Below are positions 5,951-14,344 of a stretch of 64,000 nt of DNA, one piece after another. A program made the position numbers and the translations under genes. The stretch is from positions 1 to 64,000 of the forward strand of contig NZ_DF967520.1 in NCBI RefSeq assembly GCF_000971475.1. The letters are read 5' to 3'. This DNA is from Sulfuricella sp. T08. GTDB lineage: Bacteria > Pseudomonadota > Gammaproteobacteria > Burkholderiales > Sulfuricellaceae. The notes beneath the pieces are model-generated. The model worked only from the letters and a program-made list of their open reading frames with translations. It did no database searches and was not told the origin of the DNA. Numbering within the stretch: position 1 is the first letter of the stretch; each line of letters starts with the position of its first letter.

Positions 5951-6006
5951 TGTTGGGTTACGTCCGTCGGTGGTGAGTTTGTCGAAATAAAGCCGCTAAC
6001 CCAACA
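5951..6006. repeat. TGTTGGGTTA inverted repeat
   Basis: Perfect 10-bp arms TGTTGGGTTA (5951-5960) and TAACCCAACA (5997-6006) are separated by 36 nt. This resembles dispersed palindromes common in betaproteobacteria. The orientation is the opposite of an integron attC site. Confidence 0.5.
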
Positions 6007-6027
6007 TGACTAACGCACGCTTAACGC

Positions 6028-6056
6028 TTTACATTAAACGCTTCACGTTATAGTAT
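6028..6056 (+). promoter_or_regulatory. Candidate higBA promoter
   Basis: TTTACA (6028-6033), a 17-nt spacer and TAGTAT (6051-6056) put the start point at about 6063, immediately before the higB ATG at 6064. Repeats of TTAACGCTT/TTAAACGCTT overlap it and may be an operator. The mRNA would be almost leaderless. Confidence 0.45.
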
Positions 6057-6063
6057 TTAATAT

Positions 6064-6342
6064 ATGATCCAGTCATTCAAATGCGCCGATACGCAAGCCT
6101 TGTTCGCTGGTGGGGTAGTGCCATGTTTTGTGAATTTCAAGGCTGTGGCTGAGCGCAAGTTGCAGATGCTGCACCGAGCTGTGCGTATTGATGATTTGCG
6201 CATACCTCCACAGAACCGCCTGGAAAAGTTGAAGGGCAACAGGAAGGGGACGTGGAGCATCCGTATTAACGACCAGTGGCGAGTGTGCTTTCGCTTTGAG
6301 GATGGCAACGCCTTTGATGTCGAGATCGTCGATTATCACTGA
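6064..6342 (+). CDS. higB: HigB-type mRNA interferase toxin
   Basis: A 92-residue RelE-superfamily toxin of the plasmid killer protein group: MIQSFKCADTQALFAGG, FVNFKAVAERKLQMLHRAV with the basic helix, DLRIPPQNRLEKLKGNRKGT, and the conserved WSIRINDQWRVCFRFEDGNA ending DVEIVDYH. It cleaves ribosome-bound mRNA. It is followed after 9 nt by the antitoxin gene. The order toxin then antitoxin is typical of higBA. Confidence 0.9.
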   Translation: MIQSFKCADTQALFAGGVVPCFVNFKAVAERKLQMLHRAVRIDDLRIPPQNRLEKLKGNRKGTWSIRINDQWRVCFRFEDGNAFDVEIVDYH

Positions 6343-6351
6343 AAGGAGACT

Positions 6352-6663
6352 ATGATGAGTGTGGTTAATGGAATGCGCCCGATCCATCCAGGTGAGGTGT
6401 TGCGAGAGGAGTTCATGATCCCGCTGGGGCTTTCTGCCAATGCGCTGGCGATGGCTCTGCGCGTGCCTACCCCACGCATCAACGATATTGCACGTGAACG
6501 CCGGGCAATTACTGCTGATACGGCCTTGCGTTTGGCCCGCTACTTTGGCACGAGCGCGGAATTCTGGCTTGGATTGCAGTCGGACTTCGAGATGAAAATC
6601 ACCTTGGCCGAGATTGGTGCACGCATTGATCAGGATATCTCGCCAATGGCACAGGCTGCGTAA
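6352..6663 (+). CDS. higA: HigA antitoxin
   Basis: A 103-residue XRE-family antitoxin: MRPIHPGEVLREEFMIPLGL is the HigA signature, followed by a helix-turn-helix (SANALAMALRVPTPRINDIA) and RRAITADTALRLARYFGTSA with FWLGLQ. AAGGAG precedes the double ATG at 6352/6355. It neutralises HigB and represses the operon. Confidence 0.9.
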   Translation: MMSVVNGMRPIHPGEVLREEFMIPLGLSANALAMALRVPTPRINDIARERRAITADTALRLARYFGTSAEFWLGLQSDFEMKITLAEIGARIDQDISPMAQAA

Positions 6664-6686
6664 TTTGGAGGCGTGAATCCGGCCTA

Positions 6687-6770
6687 TTAAATCCCCCTCA
6701 TTCCCCCTTTGTTAAAGGGGGAGGCGAAGATTGCGGCTGCCTGGGCCGGCTCATGTTTTACCGGCTTAAA
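6687..6770. repeat. AAATCCCCCTC/GGGGGAGG module, copy 2
   Basis: Nearly identical to 4303-4380, including the trailing ctcatgttttaccggctt. It sits between higA and the insertion-element end. Confidence 0.6.
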
Positions 6771-6771
6771 A

Positions 6772-6808
6772 AATAATAGGGGACAGACCACAATGGCACT
6801 AACTTAAG
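6772..6808. repeat. Insertion-element left end (37-nt terminal repeat)
   Basis: It matches the reverse complement of 76-112 at 32 of 37 positions. The element body lies to the right and begins with a truncated transposase frame at 6913. Confidence 0.5.
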
Positions 6809-6912
6809 AGAAGTATCTTTCCGATCATAGAGATAGAGAGGGGCTGAGAGCCTTGTCGCGTTACCATGCGGGTGTCGAATCCGTGCAGGATAACGCGAAA
6901 GGATCAGCCCCC

Positions 6913-7017
6913 ATGGATAGTAACAAGAAACGGCATCTTTCCGAACAAGTGAAGCGGTTGCGCGCCCGGTTTGTGCAGAAGATGGCCTCTGGTCCGCAAA
7001 TGGGTGAGGGGACTTAA
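6913..7017 (+). pseudogene. N-terminal fragment of a probable transposase
   Basis: The frame starts with an ATG 105 nt inside the element end and encodes 34 basic residues (MDSNKKRHLSEQVKRLRARF...) before TAA 7015-7017, overlapping the 3' end of doc. The position inside a terminal repeat and the basic N-terminus suggest a transposase cut off by the Doc module. I do not recognise the family. The rest of 6664-7013 holds only repeats. Confidence 0.4.
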
Positions 7018-7400
7018 ACGATTCGCTGTCTGAACCAGTCCGCAAGCTGCTTTTCTTCAAGTGATCCGTTTGCGACCGATTCCATCGTATGGATTGCATC
7101 AATTTCTGAAAATTGCAAACTGAGACCGTTGTCTGCCAGGAATACGCGAGCAATCACCCAAGCCGTGCGTTTGTTTCCGTCGCTAAAGCCATGATTGCGC
7201 GCAAAGCCATATGCGTAGGCTGCGGCCAAGTCTGCCGTATCCGGTTTTGGGTTCCCATAAGCATCTAGTTGCTCTGGACGGGCCAGCGCAGATTCCACCG
7301 CGTTTTTGTCACGTATGCCATCCAACCCGCCATGCCGCGCCAACTGGATTTCATGAACGGCATAGACTAAATCGGCCCTGATCCAGCGCCAAGAACTCAT
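7014..7400 (-). CDS. doc: Doc-type Fic-fold toxin (death on curing)
   Basis: A 128-residue Doc protein with the Fic-like motif HGFSDGNKRTAWV (H-x-F-x-D-G-N-K-R). In Doc the motif is altered from classical Fic and supports phosphorylation of EF-Tu. Other family marks are RADLVYAVHEIQLARHGG near the start and AAAYAYGFARNHGF before the motif. The gene overlaps the antitoxin gene by 4 nt and follows it on the minus strand. Confidence 0.88.
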   Translation of the reverse strand: MSSWRWIRADLVYAVHEIQLARHGGLDGIRDKNAVESALARPEQLDAYGNPKPDTADLAAAYAYGFARNHGFSDGNKRTAWVIARVFLADNGLSLQFSEIDAIHTMESVANGSLEEKQLADWFRQRIV

Positions 7401-7624
7401 TTAGCTAACGCCCGCAAAATTTCACGGTCGTCGTGCATAATTTGTTCGGCCAATGCCATCTGTCGCTGGAAATCGGGGTTGTAGGGAGTGATCCTCAAAC
7501 CACCGTCAGGAGCCTCAGTCAGATAAAGCGTATCGCCTTTCTGAACATTGAGCTTGGCCTTTGCTTCCTTGTTGAGAATGAAGCCTTCTGACGCACCTAC
7601 TGTGGTGACTTTGAATGTAAGCAT
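7397..7624 (-). CDS. AbrB/SpoVT-type antitoxin of Doc
   Basis: A 75-residue swapped-hairpin AbrB protein: FKVTTVGASEGFILNKEAKA then LNVQKGDTLYLTE and RITPYNPDFQRQMALAE, the last part being the toxin-binding tail. It is preceded by AGGAGAT. Doc toxins often pair with AbrB-like antitoxins in place of Phd. It should bind the palindrome at 7635-7654. Confidence 0.8.
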   Translation of the reverse strand: MLTFKVTTVGASEGFILNKEAKAKLNVQKGDTLYLTEAPDGGLRITPYNPDFQRQMALAEQIMHDDREILRALAK

Positions 7625-7634
7625 ACCTATCTCC

Positions 7635-7654
7635 TATATAACTAAAATTATATA
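7635..7654 (-). promoter_or_regulatory. Operator palindrome ahead of the Doc module
   Basis: TATATAA and TTATATA arms of 7 bp are separated by CTAAAA, 11 nt upstream of the antitoxin ATG. The AT-rich arms include -10-like hexamers, so the site could be both core promoter and repressor target. Confidence 0.5.
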
Positions 7655-7734
7655 GCGAATGATACCCTTCTGTAAATTTTTAGTTTGAAGCATGGGACGC
7701 AAAAAAAAGAAAAGGGGCCCTTATAGTTACGGTT

Positions 7735-8097
7735 TTATCGCGCAGCGTCCGGTTGACTGCCGGATTGGGCACCCTTTCGCCGCTTGGAGCTAATGGGGAC
7801 GAGTTCGATCTTGAGTGTGCAGCCAACAGCAGCGGCATATTTTTTCAGCGACGCCATTGAGGGGGCATGCCTTCCAGCAGACTCCAGGCGAGAGATTGCA
7901 CTTTTGGTGGTCCCCATACGGCCAGCAACCGCCTCTTGGGTAAGACCGGCGCGAGCGCGGGCGGCCAGCATTTCATGAGCGAGCGCGTATTCGACTTCAA
8001 GGGCTTCATATGCTTCGCTAAAGCCATGGCGCTTGGATGCCTTTTCCAGGAACTCCTTGTGGTCATGGCGCACAGGTTTGAATTTCAGATCAGTCAT
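7735..8097 (-). CDS. XRE-family antitoxin
   Basis: A 120-residue protein: the N-terminal half is helical with EALEVEYALAHEMLAARARA, and the helix-turn-helix is LTQEAVAGRMGTTKSAISRL. A beta strand CTLKIELVPIS follows, then a basic tail. This architecture is typical of antitoxins paired with Gp49/RelE-like toxins. It overlaps the toxin gene by 8 nt and is translated second. Confidence 0.82.
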   Translation of the reverse strand: MTDLKFKPVRHDHKEFLEKASKRHGFSEAYEALEVEYALAHEMLAARARAGLTQEAVAGRMGTTKSAISRLESAGRHAPSMASLKKYAAAVGCTLKIELVPISSKRRKGAQSGSQPDAAR

Positions 8098-8416
8098 TTT
8101 GAATCTCCTTCAATCGCTTTCGGGCGAGCTTGATTTCGTGGTCGGGTGTTTGCTGAGATTTCTTGATAAAGGCGTGGAGTACGACTACGCGCTTCCCGAC
8201 AAGGAAGCAGTAGAATGCCCGACCAATACCCGACCGGCCGCGAGGCCGTAACTCAAACAAACCATCGCCGAAAGCTCGCGAGTAAGGCAGTTTCAGGTTG
8301 GGGCCATGCTCGACTAGCAACTCGACAATTCGTGCATAGTCAGCGAGAACGTCGACAGGCCAAGATTCGATCTCGGCCAGCATTCGTGCATGGAAATACT
8401 CAACAGAAAACGCCAT
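8090..8416 (-). CDS. RelE/Gp49-like toxin
   Basis: A 108-residue phage-derived Gp49-like/HigB toxin: VLADYARIVELLVEHGPNLK, SRAFGDGLFELRPRGRSGIG with the conserved L-x-E-L-R, RAFYCFLVGKRVVVLHAFIK, and the ending KSQQTPDHEIKLARKRLKE. This is the family's standard layout. It is the first gene of the pair, reading away from gspC. Confidence 0.85.
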   Translation of the reverse strand: MAFSVEYFHARMLAEIESWPVDVLADYARIVELLVEHGPNLKLPYSRAFGDGLFELRPRGRSGIGRAFYCFLVGKRVVVLHAFIKKSQQTPDHEIKLARKRLKEIQND

Positions 8417-8429
8417 GAATGAAGGTTAA

Positions 8430-8458
8430 AGGTTAGCAATAATGCGAACAATAGTCAA
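8430..8458 (-). promoter_or_regulatory. Candidate promoter for the RelE-like/XRE pair
   Basis: On the minus strand TTGACT (8453-8458) and TAACCT (8430-8435) are 17 nt apart, just upstream of the toxin ATG at 8416. The -10 is weak. Confidence 0.35.
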
Positions 8459-8485
8459 CACCAGAACTGCGTGATCCGGAATATT

Positions 8486-8545
8486 AAATCCCCTTCTTTC
8501 CCACTTTTTAAAGGTGGAGGCGAAGATTGTCGCTGCCTAAGGTGA
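8486..8545. repeat. AAATCCCC/GGTGGAGG module, diverged copy
   Basis: A partial and mutated copy of the 4303/6687 module, in the 166-nt gap between the divergent toxin gene and gspC. No convincing gspC promoter is visible beside it. Confidence 0.45.
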
Positions 8546-8582
8546 TTCCCATAAATACCCATATACGGTATCCTTTTCGGAT

Positions 8583-9419
8583 ATGTCCGGAATCCCCAAT
8601 TTTCAGCGAATACTGCGTCAATTTTTCCATGCGCGATGGGCTTCGCTGTTGTCGGGTGGGTTGGTTGTTTTATTGTGCTGGCTGCTGGCGCAATGGACTT
8701 GGCTGGTGCTGACCCCGAAAGCCAAGCGGATGACTGTCGATGCTACGCTGTTGTCTGGTCCGGCGGCGGCTGATGCGGTTTTTGCCTCCCATCTCTTCGG
8801 TAGTGCGCCGGGTGAAAGCAGCGCGCCTGAATCGCAACCCGCAACGTTTTCCAACCTGAAGCTGCATGGGGTTTTCGCAGCGATCGGTTCTTTGCCGGCC
8901 TTTGCCATTCTGAGCGTGGATGGTAAGCCGGATCAGCCGGTTAAAGCGGAAACGGAGATTGCACCTGGGGTGGTGCTGGGAATGGTTTATCCCGATCACG
9001 TAGAGGTGCGCCGCAATGGAGTGGTTGAGCGGCTCAACCTGGAAAGCAAAGCGGGCGGGCCAAGTGGCGTTGCCAAGGGTGCGGATTTCAGGTTGAATGT
9101 TCAGTCGCGCGCACCAGACAATTTCAGCTTTTCCAGAAAGGAGTTGAATCAGGCGCTGCAGGATCCGCAACAGATGGCGAATCTGGGCAGGTTTGTTGCG
9201 CGACCGGGTGGGCTGGTTGTCGAAGATGCGCGGAACGGCAGTCTGGCAGAAAAGCTGGGCTTGCAGCAGAACGATGTGGTTTCTCAGCTGAATGGCCAGC
9301 CTGTGACCAGCAATGAGGATATCGGCCGGTTTTATCAGCAGCTGAACCAGACAGGACAGGTCAGGCTCATCGGCTTGCGCGACGGCAAGGCGATGACGTT
9401 AAATTATTCGATTCAATAA
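8583..9419 (+). CDS. gspC: Type II secretion protein GspC
   Basis: A 278-residue inner-membrane clamp protein of the type II secretion system. It has a short cytoplasmic N-terminus, one transmembrane segment (LSGGLVVLLCWLLAQWTWLV), a periplasmic homology region (NLKLHGVFAAIGSLPAFAIL, residues about 96-115) that contacts the secretin, and a C-terminal PDZ-like domain (GGLVVEDARNGSLAEKLGLQ then DVVSQLNGQPV). It heads the gsp operon and is followed by gspD after 27 nt. Confidence 0.92.
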   Translation: MSGIPNFQRILRQFFHARWASLLSGGLVVLLCWLLAQWTWLVLTPKAKRMTVDATLLSGPAAADAVFASHLFGSAPGESSAPESQPATFSNLKLHGVFAAIGSLPAFAILSVDGKPDQPVKAETEIAPGVVLGMVYPDHVEVRRNGVVERLNLESKAGGPSGVAKGADFRLNVQSRAPDNFSFSRKELNQALQDPQQMANLGRFVARPGGLVVEDARNGSLAEKLGLQQNDVVSQLNGQPVTSNEDIGRFYQQLNQTGQVRLIGLRDGKAMTLNYSIQ

Positions 9420-9446
9420 GAATTCAAAAAGGTAGTGGGGGGAAGT

Positions 9447-11510
9447 ATGAGTAGAACGCTTTGCCGGGTCTGGTTGGCCATGGGTGCGATGTTGTGCGGG
9501 TTGGGGATGGTGTCCGCGCATGCCGAGGAGGAGCAGGTTACTCTGAATTTCGTGAATGCCGACATCGAATCGGTGGTTAAGGCGGTCGGGGTGATCACCG
9601 GTAAGAATTTTGTGATCGATCCTCGGGTGAAAGGGACGGTAAATATTGTTTCCTCGAAGCCGGTTCCGCGCAACCTGACTTACCAGATTCTGCTATCAGC
9701 TTTGCGCTTGCAGGGATTTGCCGCAGTCGAAGGTCAGGGTGTGGTGAAGATTGTTCCCGAGGCGGATGCCAAACAGAATTTCAGCGTAACGACAGGGAAA
9801 TCGCTGGCGGCCAGCGGAGACCGGATAGTCACCCAGGTTTACCCGCTCCAGTATGAGTCCGCAGCCCAGCTGGTGCCGGTGCTGCGCCCGCTGATCGGCC
9901 CGAACAATACAATAGCCGCTTATCCCAATACCAACACACTGGTGATCACGGACTATGCGGATAATATTAAGCGCATCAATAAAATTATTGACTCGATCGA
10001 CCAGCCCAACAATGGCGAGTTGGTCGTCATCAAGCTGCAATATGCGTCGGCTCTGGATTTGGCGCAGCAGCTCAGCCGACTGCTGGTGGAGGGTATGGCT
10101 ACGGTGCCCGGAGCGCCGGGTGGGGTCACGGGCGAACCTGGATTGCGGTTTCTGGTTACCCCGGATGTCCGTACTAACAGCCTGCTCATCCGCTCCGATA
10201 ACCCTGCTCAGATAGGTCGTGTGCGTAGCCTGGTTGCGCAAATGGATACGCCGTCCAGCGACTCGGGGAATATGCATGTGGTTTATTTGCGCAATGCCGA
10301 AGCGAGCAAGCTGGCAGAAACCCTGCGCGCGATTCTTTCCGGCGAGGCCAGGAGCGCCCAGTCTGCCGTGGCCGGCCAGCCTCCTGTCGCAGGAGGGGGG
10401 CAAGCGCCTGCCGGGGCTGGAATCGTTCAGGCCGATCCCTCTACCAATTCACTGATCATTACCGCGCCGGAAAATATTTACAATTCATTGCGTGCAGTTA
10501 TCGACAAGCTGGATGCGCGTCGTGCCCAGGTGTTTGTCGAGGCGCTGATCGCTGAAGTGACCCTGGACAAGGCGGCGGAATTCGGCATCCAGTGGCAGTC
10601 GCCACTTAGTAGTGATAGCAGGAACCGCGCCTTGGTGGGTGGGGTTAACTTTGGTTCAGGGGGTTCCAATATTGTAAATCTGGCCACGGGTACGGCGCAG
10701 CCTGCGACAGGCTTCAATCTGGGATTGCTGCGCCGGATTACTGTCGGCGGTAAGGAAATCGCGGGGTTGACCGCCCTGGCACGGGCGCTTGAGTCGGACG
10801 TGAACGCGAATATTCTTTCCACTCCCAATCTGCTGACCATGGATAACGAGGAAGCCAAAATCGTTATCGGCAAGAACGTTCCCTTTATCACCGGCAGCTA
10901 TGCCCAGGCGGCTGCCGTTACGGGCGGGTCGGTTTCGGTTAACCCGTTTCAGACCATCGAGCGCAAGGATGTGGGGCTGACCTTGAAGGTCAAGCCGCAA
11001 GTGGCAGAAGGAGGAACGGTCAAGCTGCAGATTTTGCAGGAGGTGTCCAGTATCCAGGATACGACCAACCAGGCCGGCATCATTACCAACAAGCGTTCCA
11101 TTGAGTCGACGGTGTTGGTGGATGACGGGGAAATCATCGTGCTGGGCGGCCTGATTCAGGACGATGTGCAGGATGGCGTCGACAAGGTGCCAGGGTTGGG
11201 CGATATACCGATTCTGGGTAGCTTGTTCAGGTACGAGAAGCGCAAGCATGTAAAAACCAACCTGATGGTCTTCCTTCGGCCTGTGGTGTTGCGCAGTTCC
11301 GTGGCATCCGAGTCATTGACCGGAGACCGCTACGACTATATTCGCAATGTTCAGGGCAAGACCCAGATGGGGTCGCATTTGTTCCTGCCGGATATTGCCG
11401 CGCCTCAGATGCCGGAATTGAAGAAGAAAAAGGAAGAGGCTGGTAAAGCCAATGACGCGAAGGTGAATGAAGTGCCGCCTATGCCGGCTGATGCGGTTCC
11501 TAACCCCTGA
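9447..11510 (+). CDS. gspD: Type II secretion secretin GspD
   Basis: A 687-residue outer-membrane secretin. A signal peptide ends at AHA-EEE (about residue 26). The N0 domain follows (VTLNFVNADIESVVKAVG), then N1-N3 repeats with a Gly/Pro/Ala-rich insertion at about 305-325, and the secretin core with VPFITGSY and the ending VPGLGDIPILGSLFRY. A Lys/Glu-rich C-terminal tail (KKKKEEAGK) follows. I chose ATG 9447 because of the ideal GGGGGAAG ahead of it, over the GTG at 9435. It forms the pore for folded exoproteins. Confidence 0.95.
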   Translation: MSRTLCRVWLAMGAMLCGLGMVSAHAEEEQVTLNFVNADIESVVKAVGVITGKNFVIDPRVKGTVNIVSSKPVPRNLTYQILLSALRLQGFAAVEGQGVVKIVPEADAKQNFSVTTGKSLAASGDRIVTQVYPLQYESAAQLVPVLRPLIGPNNTIAAYPNTNTLVITDYADNIKRINKIIDSIDQPNNGELVVIKLQYASALDLAQQLSRLLVEGMATVPGAPGGVTGEPGLRFLVTPDVRTNSLLIRSDNPAQIGRVRSLVAQMDTPSSDSGNMHVVYLRNAEASKLAETLRAILSGEARSAQSAVAGQPPVAGGGQAPAGAGIVQADPSTNSLIITAPENIYNSLRAVIDKLDARRAQVFVEALIAEVTLDKAAEFGIQWQSPLSSDSRNRALVGGVNFGSGGSNIVNLATGTAQPATGFNLGLLRRITVGGKEIAGLTALARALESDVNANILSTPNLLTMDNEEAKIVIGKNVPFITGSYAQAAAVTGGSVSVNPFQTIERKDVGLTLKVKPQVAEGGTVKLQILQEVSSIQDTTNQAGIITNKRSIESTVLVDDGEIIVLGGLIQDDVQDGVDKVPGLGDIPILGSLFRYEKRKHVKTNLMVFLRPVVLRSSVASESLTGDRYDYIRNVQGKTQMGSHLFLPDIAAPQMPELKKKKEEAGKANDAKVNEVPPMPADAVPNP

Positions 11511-11559
11511 CAAGAAAAAACCGGATGGTGATGGGGGAGAATGGTTCGCCGGTCTAACC

Positions 11560-11600
11560 TCATCCTCACCCCAATCCTCCCCCTCGAGAAGGGGCGGGCT
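11560..11600. repeat. CCTCCCC/GGGGCGGG short repeat
   Basis: An imperfect cctcaccccaatcctccccc...gaaggggcggg palindrome in the 121-nt gdpD-gspE gap position (between gspD and gspE), related to the CCCTCTCCC-type modules at 20811, 26921 and 31383. It may weaken or separate expression within the operon. Confidence 0.45.
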
Positions 11601-11631
11601 CTTACTTCCAGGAAACTCTCAATAGCACGCC

Positions 11632-13143
11632 ATGCCCAATCAAAAACTATCTACTCCAGACCCCAAGATCACGCAGCTTCTGCCTTACCATGTCGCCAAA
11701 AGCAAGGGGGTGATCGCAGTGCGCCGGATCGGTGTCGAGATCGAGGTGTGGGTGCGCGATGGCTTGCAGGCGGAAACCCTGGCCGAGACCCGCAGAACTC
11801 TGGGACGGCCGCTGCACACGGTGGTGCTTGAGCCAGCCATCTTCGAGCAGTGCCTTGCCCAGGTTTATGCACGCGCGGACGATCACGCCGCGCGCCTGAT
11901 GGACGACATGGAGCAGGATCTTGATTTGCGGCAGCTGACTCAGGATCTTCCGGTGATCGGCGATTTGCTGGATGTCGAAGATGATGCCCCGATCATCCGC
12001 TTGATCAACGCGCTGCTGACACAGGCCTTGCGCGAAAACGCCTCTGACATTCATATCGAGCCCTATGAAACACGTTCAGTCGTACGTTTTCGCGTCGATG
12101 GCCAACTGCGCGACGTGATCGAGCCTCAACGCACCCTGCATGCCGCCGTGGTGTCGCGGATCAAGGTGATGGCGCAACTGGATATCGCGGAAAAGCGTCT
12201 GCCGCAGGATGGCCGGATTACCCTGCGCATCGCGGGCCGCCCCGTGGATGTGCGTGTGTCGACCTTGCCTACCGGGCATGGCGAGCGTGTGGTGTTGCGC
12301 CTGCTGGACAAGCAGCATGGGCGTCTTGATCTGGATGGCCTGGGCATGGGTGCCGCAATGATGGTTGGCCTGGACAGCCTGATCCATCAGCAGCATGGCA
12401 TCGTGTTGGTGACTGGGCCAACTGGGTCGGGCAAGACGACGACGCTGTATGCCGCACTGTCGCGCCTGGATGCGGCCACCCGCAACATCATGACCGTCGA
12501 AGACCCGATCGAATACGACCTGGACGGCATTGGCCAGACCCAGGTCAACACGCGTATCGACATGACTTTTGCCCGGGCTTTGCGAGCGATTTTGCGCCAG
12601 GACCCGGATGTGATCATGATCGGTGAAATCCGCGATCTGGAAACTGCGCAAATTGCCGTTCAGGCCAGTCTTACCGGCCATCTGGTGCTGGCCACGCTGC
12701 ACACCAATGATGCGGCCGGTGCGGTGACGCGCATGATGGATATGGGCGTAGAGCCTTTCCTGCTGGCTTCCAGCTTGCTGGGGGTGTTGGCGCAGCGACT
12801 GGTGCGGCGCACCTGCCCGGATTGCCGCAGTTCCTATGCACCCAATGCGACCGAACTGTCCATGCTGAATATGCCGCAACCTCCCCACACCCTTTTTGCG
12901 GCCACCGGTTGCCCAAGCTGCAATATGACAGGTTACCGTGGGCGCACAGGCATTTACGAGTTGCTGACCGTGGACGCGAATTTGCGCCGCATGATTTATG
13001 ATGGCGAATCCGAGCAGTCCTTGCGCGATTACTCCATGGGCGCGGGTTCGATCGGCTTGCGGCAGGATGGTATGCGCTGGGTGGCGAGCGGCGATACTAC
13101 GCTCGAAGAAGTGTTACGCGTGGCGAGAGATGTCCGGGTATAA
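11632..13143 (+). CDS. gspE: Type II secretion ATPase GspE
   Basis: A 503-residue cytoplasmic AAA+ traffic ATPase. An N-terminal N1E-like region ([17 protein letters not shown]) is followed by the N2E/PAS-like domain ([20 protein letters not shown] with SDIHIEP). Walker A is GPTGSGKTT (residues 262-270), the Asp box MTVEDPIEY, Walker [11 protein letters not shown] (326-335), and a His box. A zinc site follows from CPDC and CPSC. It energises pseudopilus assembly. The last 14 nt overlap gspF. Confidence 0.95.
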   Translation: MPNQKLSTPDPKITQLLPYHVAKSKGVIAVRRIGVEIEVWVRDGLQAETLAETRRTLGRPLHTVVLEPAIFEQCLAQVYARADDHAARLMDDMEQDLDLRQLTQDLPVIGDLLDVEDDAPIIRLINALLTQALRENASDIHIEPYETRSVVRFRVDGQLRDVIEPQRTLHAAVVSRIKVMAQLDIAEKRLPQDGRITLRIAGRPVDVRVSTLPTGHGERVVLRLLDKQHGRLDLDGLGMGAAMMVGLDSLIHQQHGIVLVTGPTGSGKTTTLYAALSRLDAATRNIMTVEDPIEYDLDGIGQTQVNTRIDMTFARALRAILRQDPDVIMIGEIRDLETAQIAVQASLTGHLVLATLHTNDAAGAVTRMMDMGVEPFLLASSLLGVLAQRLVRRTCPDCRSSYAPNATELSMLNMPQPPHTLFAATGCPSCNMTGYRGRTGIYELLTVDANLRRMIYDGESEQSLRDYSMGAGSIGLRQDGMRWVASGDTTLEEVLRVARDVRV

Positions 13144-14344
13144 ATACGAAGCCGTCGATCCCGAGGGGCGTAGCCGAACGGGGGTGATCGAGGCGGATAC
13201 GCCGCGCCAGGTTCGCTTGAAACTGCGCGAGCAGGGCCTGATAGCAGTGCGAGTCGAGGCGCTGTCGGAAAAGGTCGTGTCGGGTGGGCGACGATGGTGG
13301 TTGCGGCGCGGCTTGCCGTTGTCCGAGCTCAGCCTGTTGACACGTCAGATGGCGACATTGCTGAATGCCGGTCTGCCCATCGAGCAGACCCTGAATGCCC
13401 TGATCGAACAGTCCGAATCGCAGCACCTGCGGCAAATACTAGCCGGTGTGCGCAGTGAAGTGCTCGCCGGGCATGAGTTGGCTCGCGCGTTGTCGCAGTA
13501 TCCGAGCGTGTTCCCGGAACTGTACCAAACCCTGGTGCAGAGCGGCGAGCAGTCCGGCCAGCTGAGCAAGGTGCTGCTGCGTCTGGCGGATTACATGGAA
13601 GACCGGCATGCGTTGCGTCAAAAAGTGGCGCTGGCTTTTATTTACCCGGCCATGGTGACCCTGGTTGCGGTGGCAGTGGTGATCGGGCTTTTGACCTACG
13701 TGGTGCCGCAAGTGGTCAACGTTTTTCAGAATACCCACCAGCAGCTTCCTTTGCTCACCCGTGCCTTGATTGGACTAAGCAGCTTTCTGCGTACTACCTG
13801 GTTCATCTGGCTGGCAGCCCTTGTTGCGGGAACATGGAGCGCACGCTGGGCACTGAGGCGCGAACCCGTGCGCTACCGTTTTCATCTGTGGTTGCTGGGC
13901 TTGCCGCTGATTGGAAGATTGATCCGCGGCGTCAATACCGCGCGCCTGGCCAGTACCCTGGCCATCCTTGTTGGCAGCGGGGTGCCGTTATTGACTGCAT
14001 TGCAGGCTGGGGCAGGTGTGCTGGGCAACCTGCCCATGCGCAAGGCTCTGGAGGAAACCGTGCGCATGGTCAGAGAAGGTGGCAGCCTCAGTCGCTCGCT
14101 GGCACATGGAAAAATGTTCCCCCCCGTGATGATTCACCTTATTGCCAGCGGGGAAGCCAGCGGCACGCTGGATCAGATGCTGGAACGCATTGCGGTGCAG
14201 CAATCCCAGGAAATGCAAAGCCGCGTCGCGACCCTGACCGGCTTGCTCGAGCCCCTGCTGATCCTGCTGATGGGAGGGGTGGTACTGGTGATCGTGCTGG
14301 CGATCCTGCTGCCGATTTTCGAGATGAATCAGCTGGTGCATTGA
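13130..14344 (+). CDS. gspF: Type II secretion inner-membrane protein GspF
   Basis: A 404-residue platform protein with two T2SSF domains (about 70-190 and 273-395) and three transmembrane segments (around 170-190, 220-240 and near the C-terminus [20 protein letters not shown]). I chose ATG 13130, inside the gspE end, giving the usual [20 protein letters not shown] start; the upstream in-frame ATGs lie deep in gspE. It links GspE to the pseudopilins. Confidence 0.93.
   Translation: MSGYKYEAVDPEGRSRTGVIEADTPRQVRLKLREQGLIAVRVEALSEKVVSGGRRWWLRRGLPLSELSLLTRQMATLLNAGLPIEQTLNALIEQSESQHLRQILAGVRSEVLAGHELARALSQYPSVFPELYQTLVQSGEQSGQLSKVLLRLADYMEDRHALRQKVALAFIYPAMVTLVAVAVVIGLLTYVVPQVVNVFQNTHQQLPLLTRALIGLSSFLRTTWFIWLAALVAGTWSARWALRREPVRYRFHLWLLGLPLIGRLIRGVNTARLASTLAILVGSGVPLLTALQAGAGVLGNLPMRKALEETVRMVREGGSLSRSLAHGKMFPPVMIHLIASGEASGTLDQMLERIAVQQSQEMQSRVATLTGLLEPLLILLMGGVVLVIVLAILLPIFEMNQLVH

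Noticed and set aside
5951-6006. Possible integron attC site (GTTGGGT ... ACCCAAC)
   Set aside because: The two half-sites are in the wrong order for attC (RYYYAAC should come first and GTTRRRY last), there is no integrase, and the toxin genes are on both strands.
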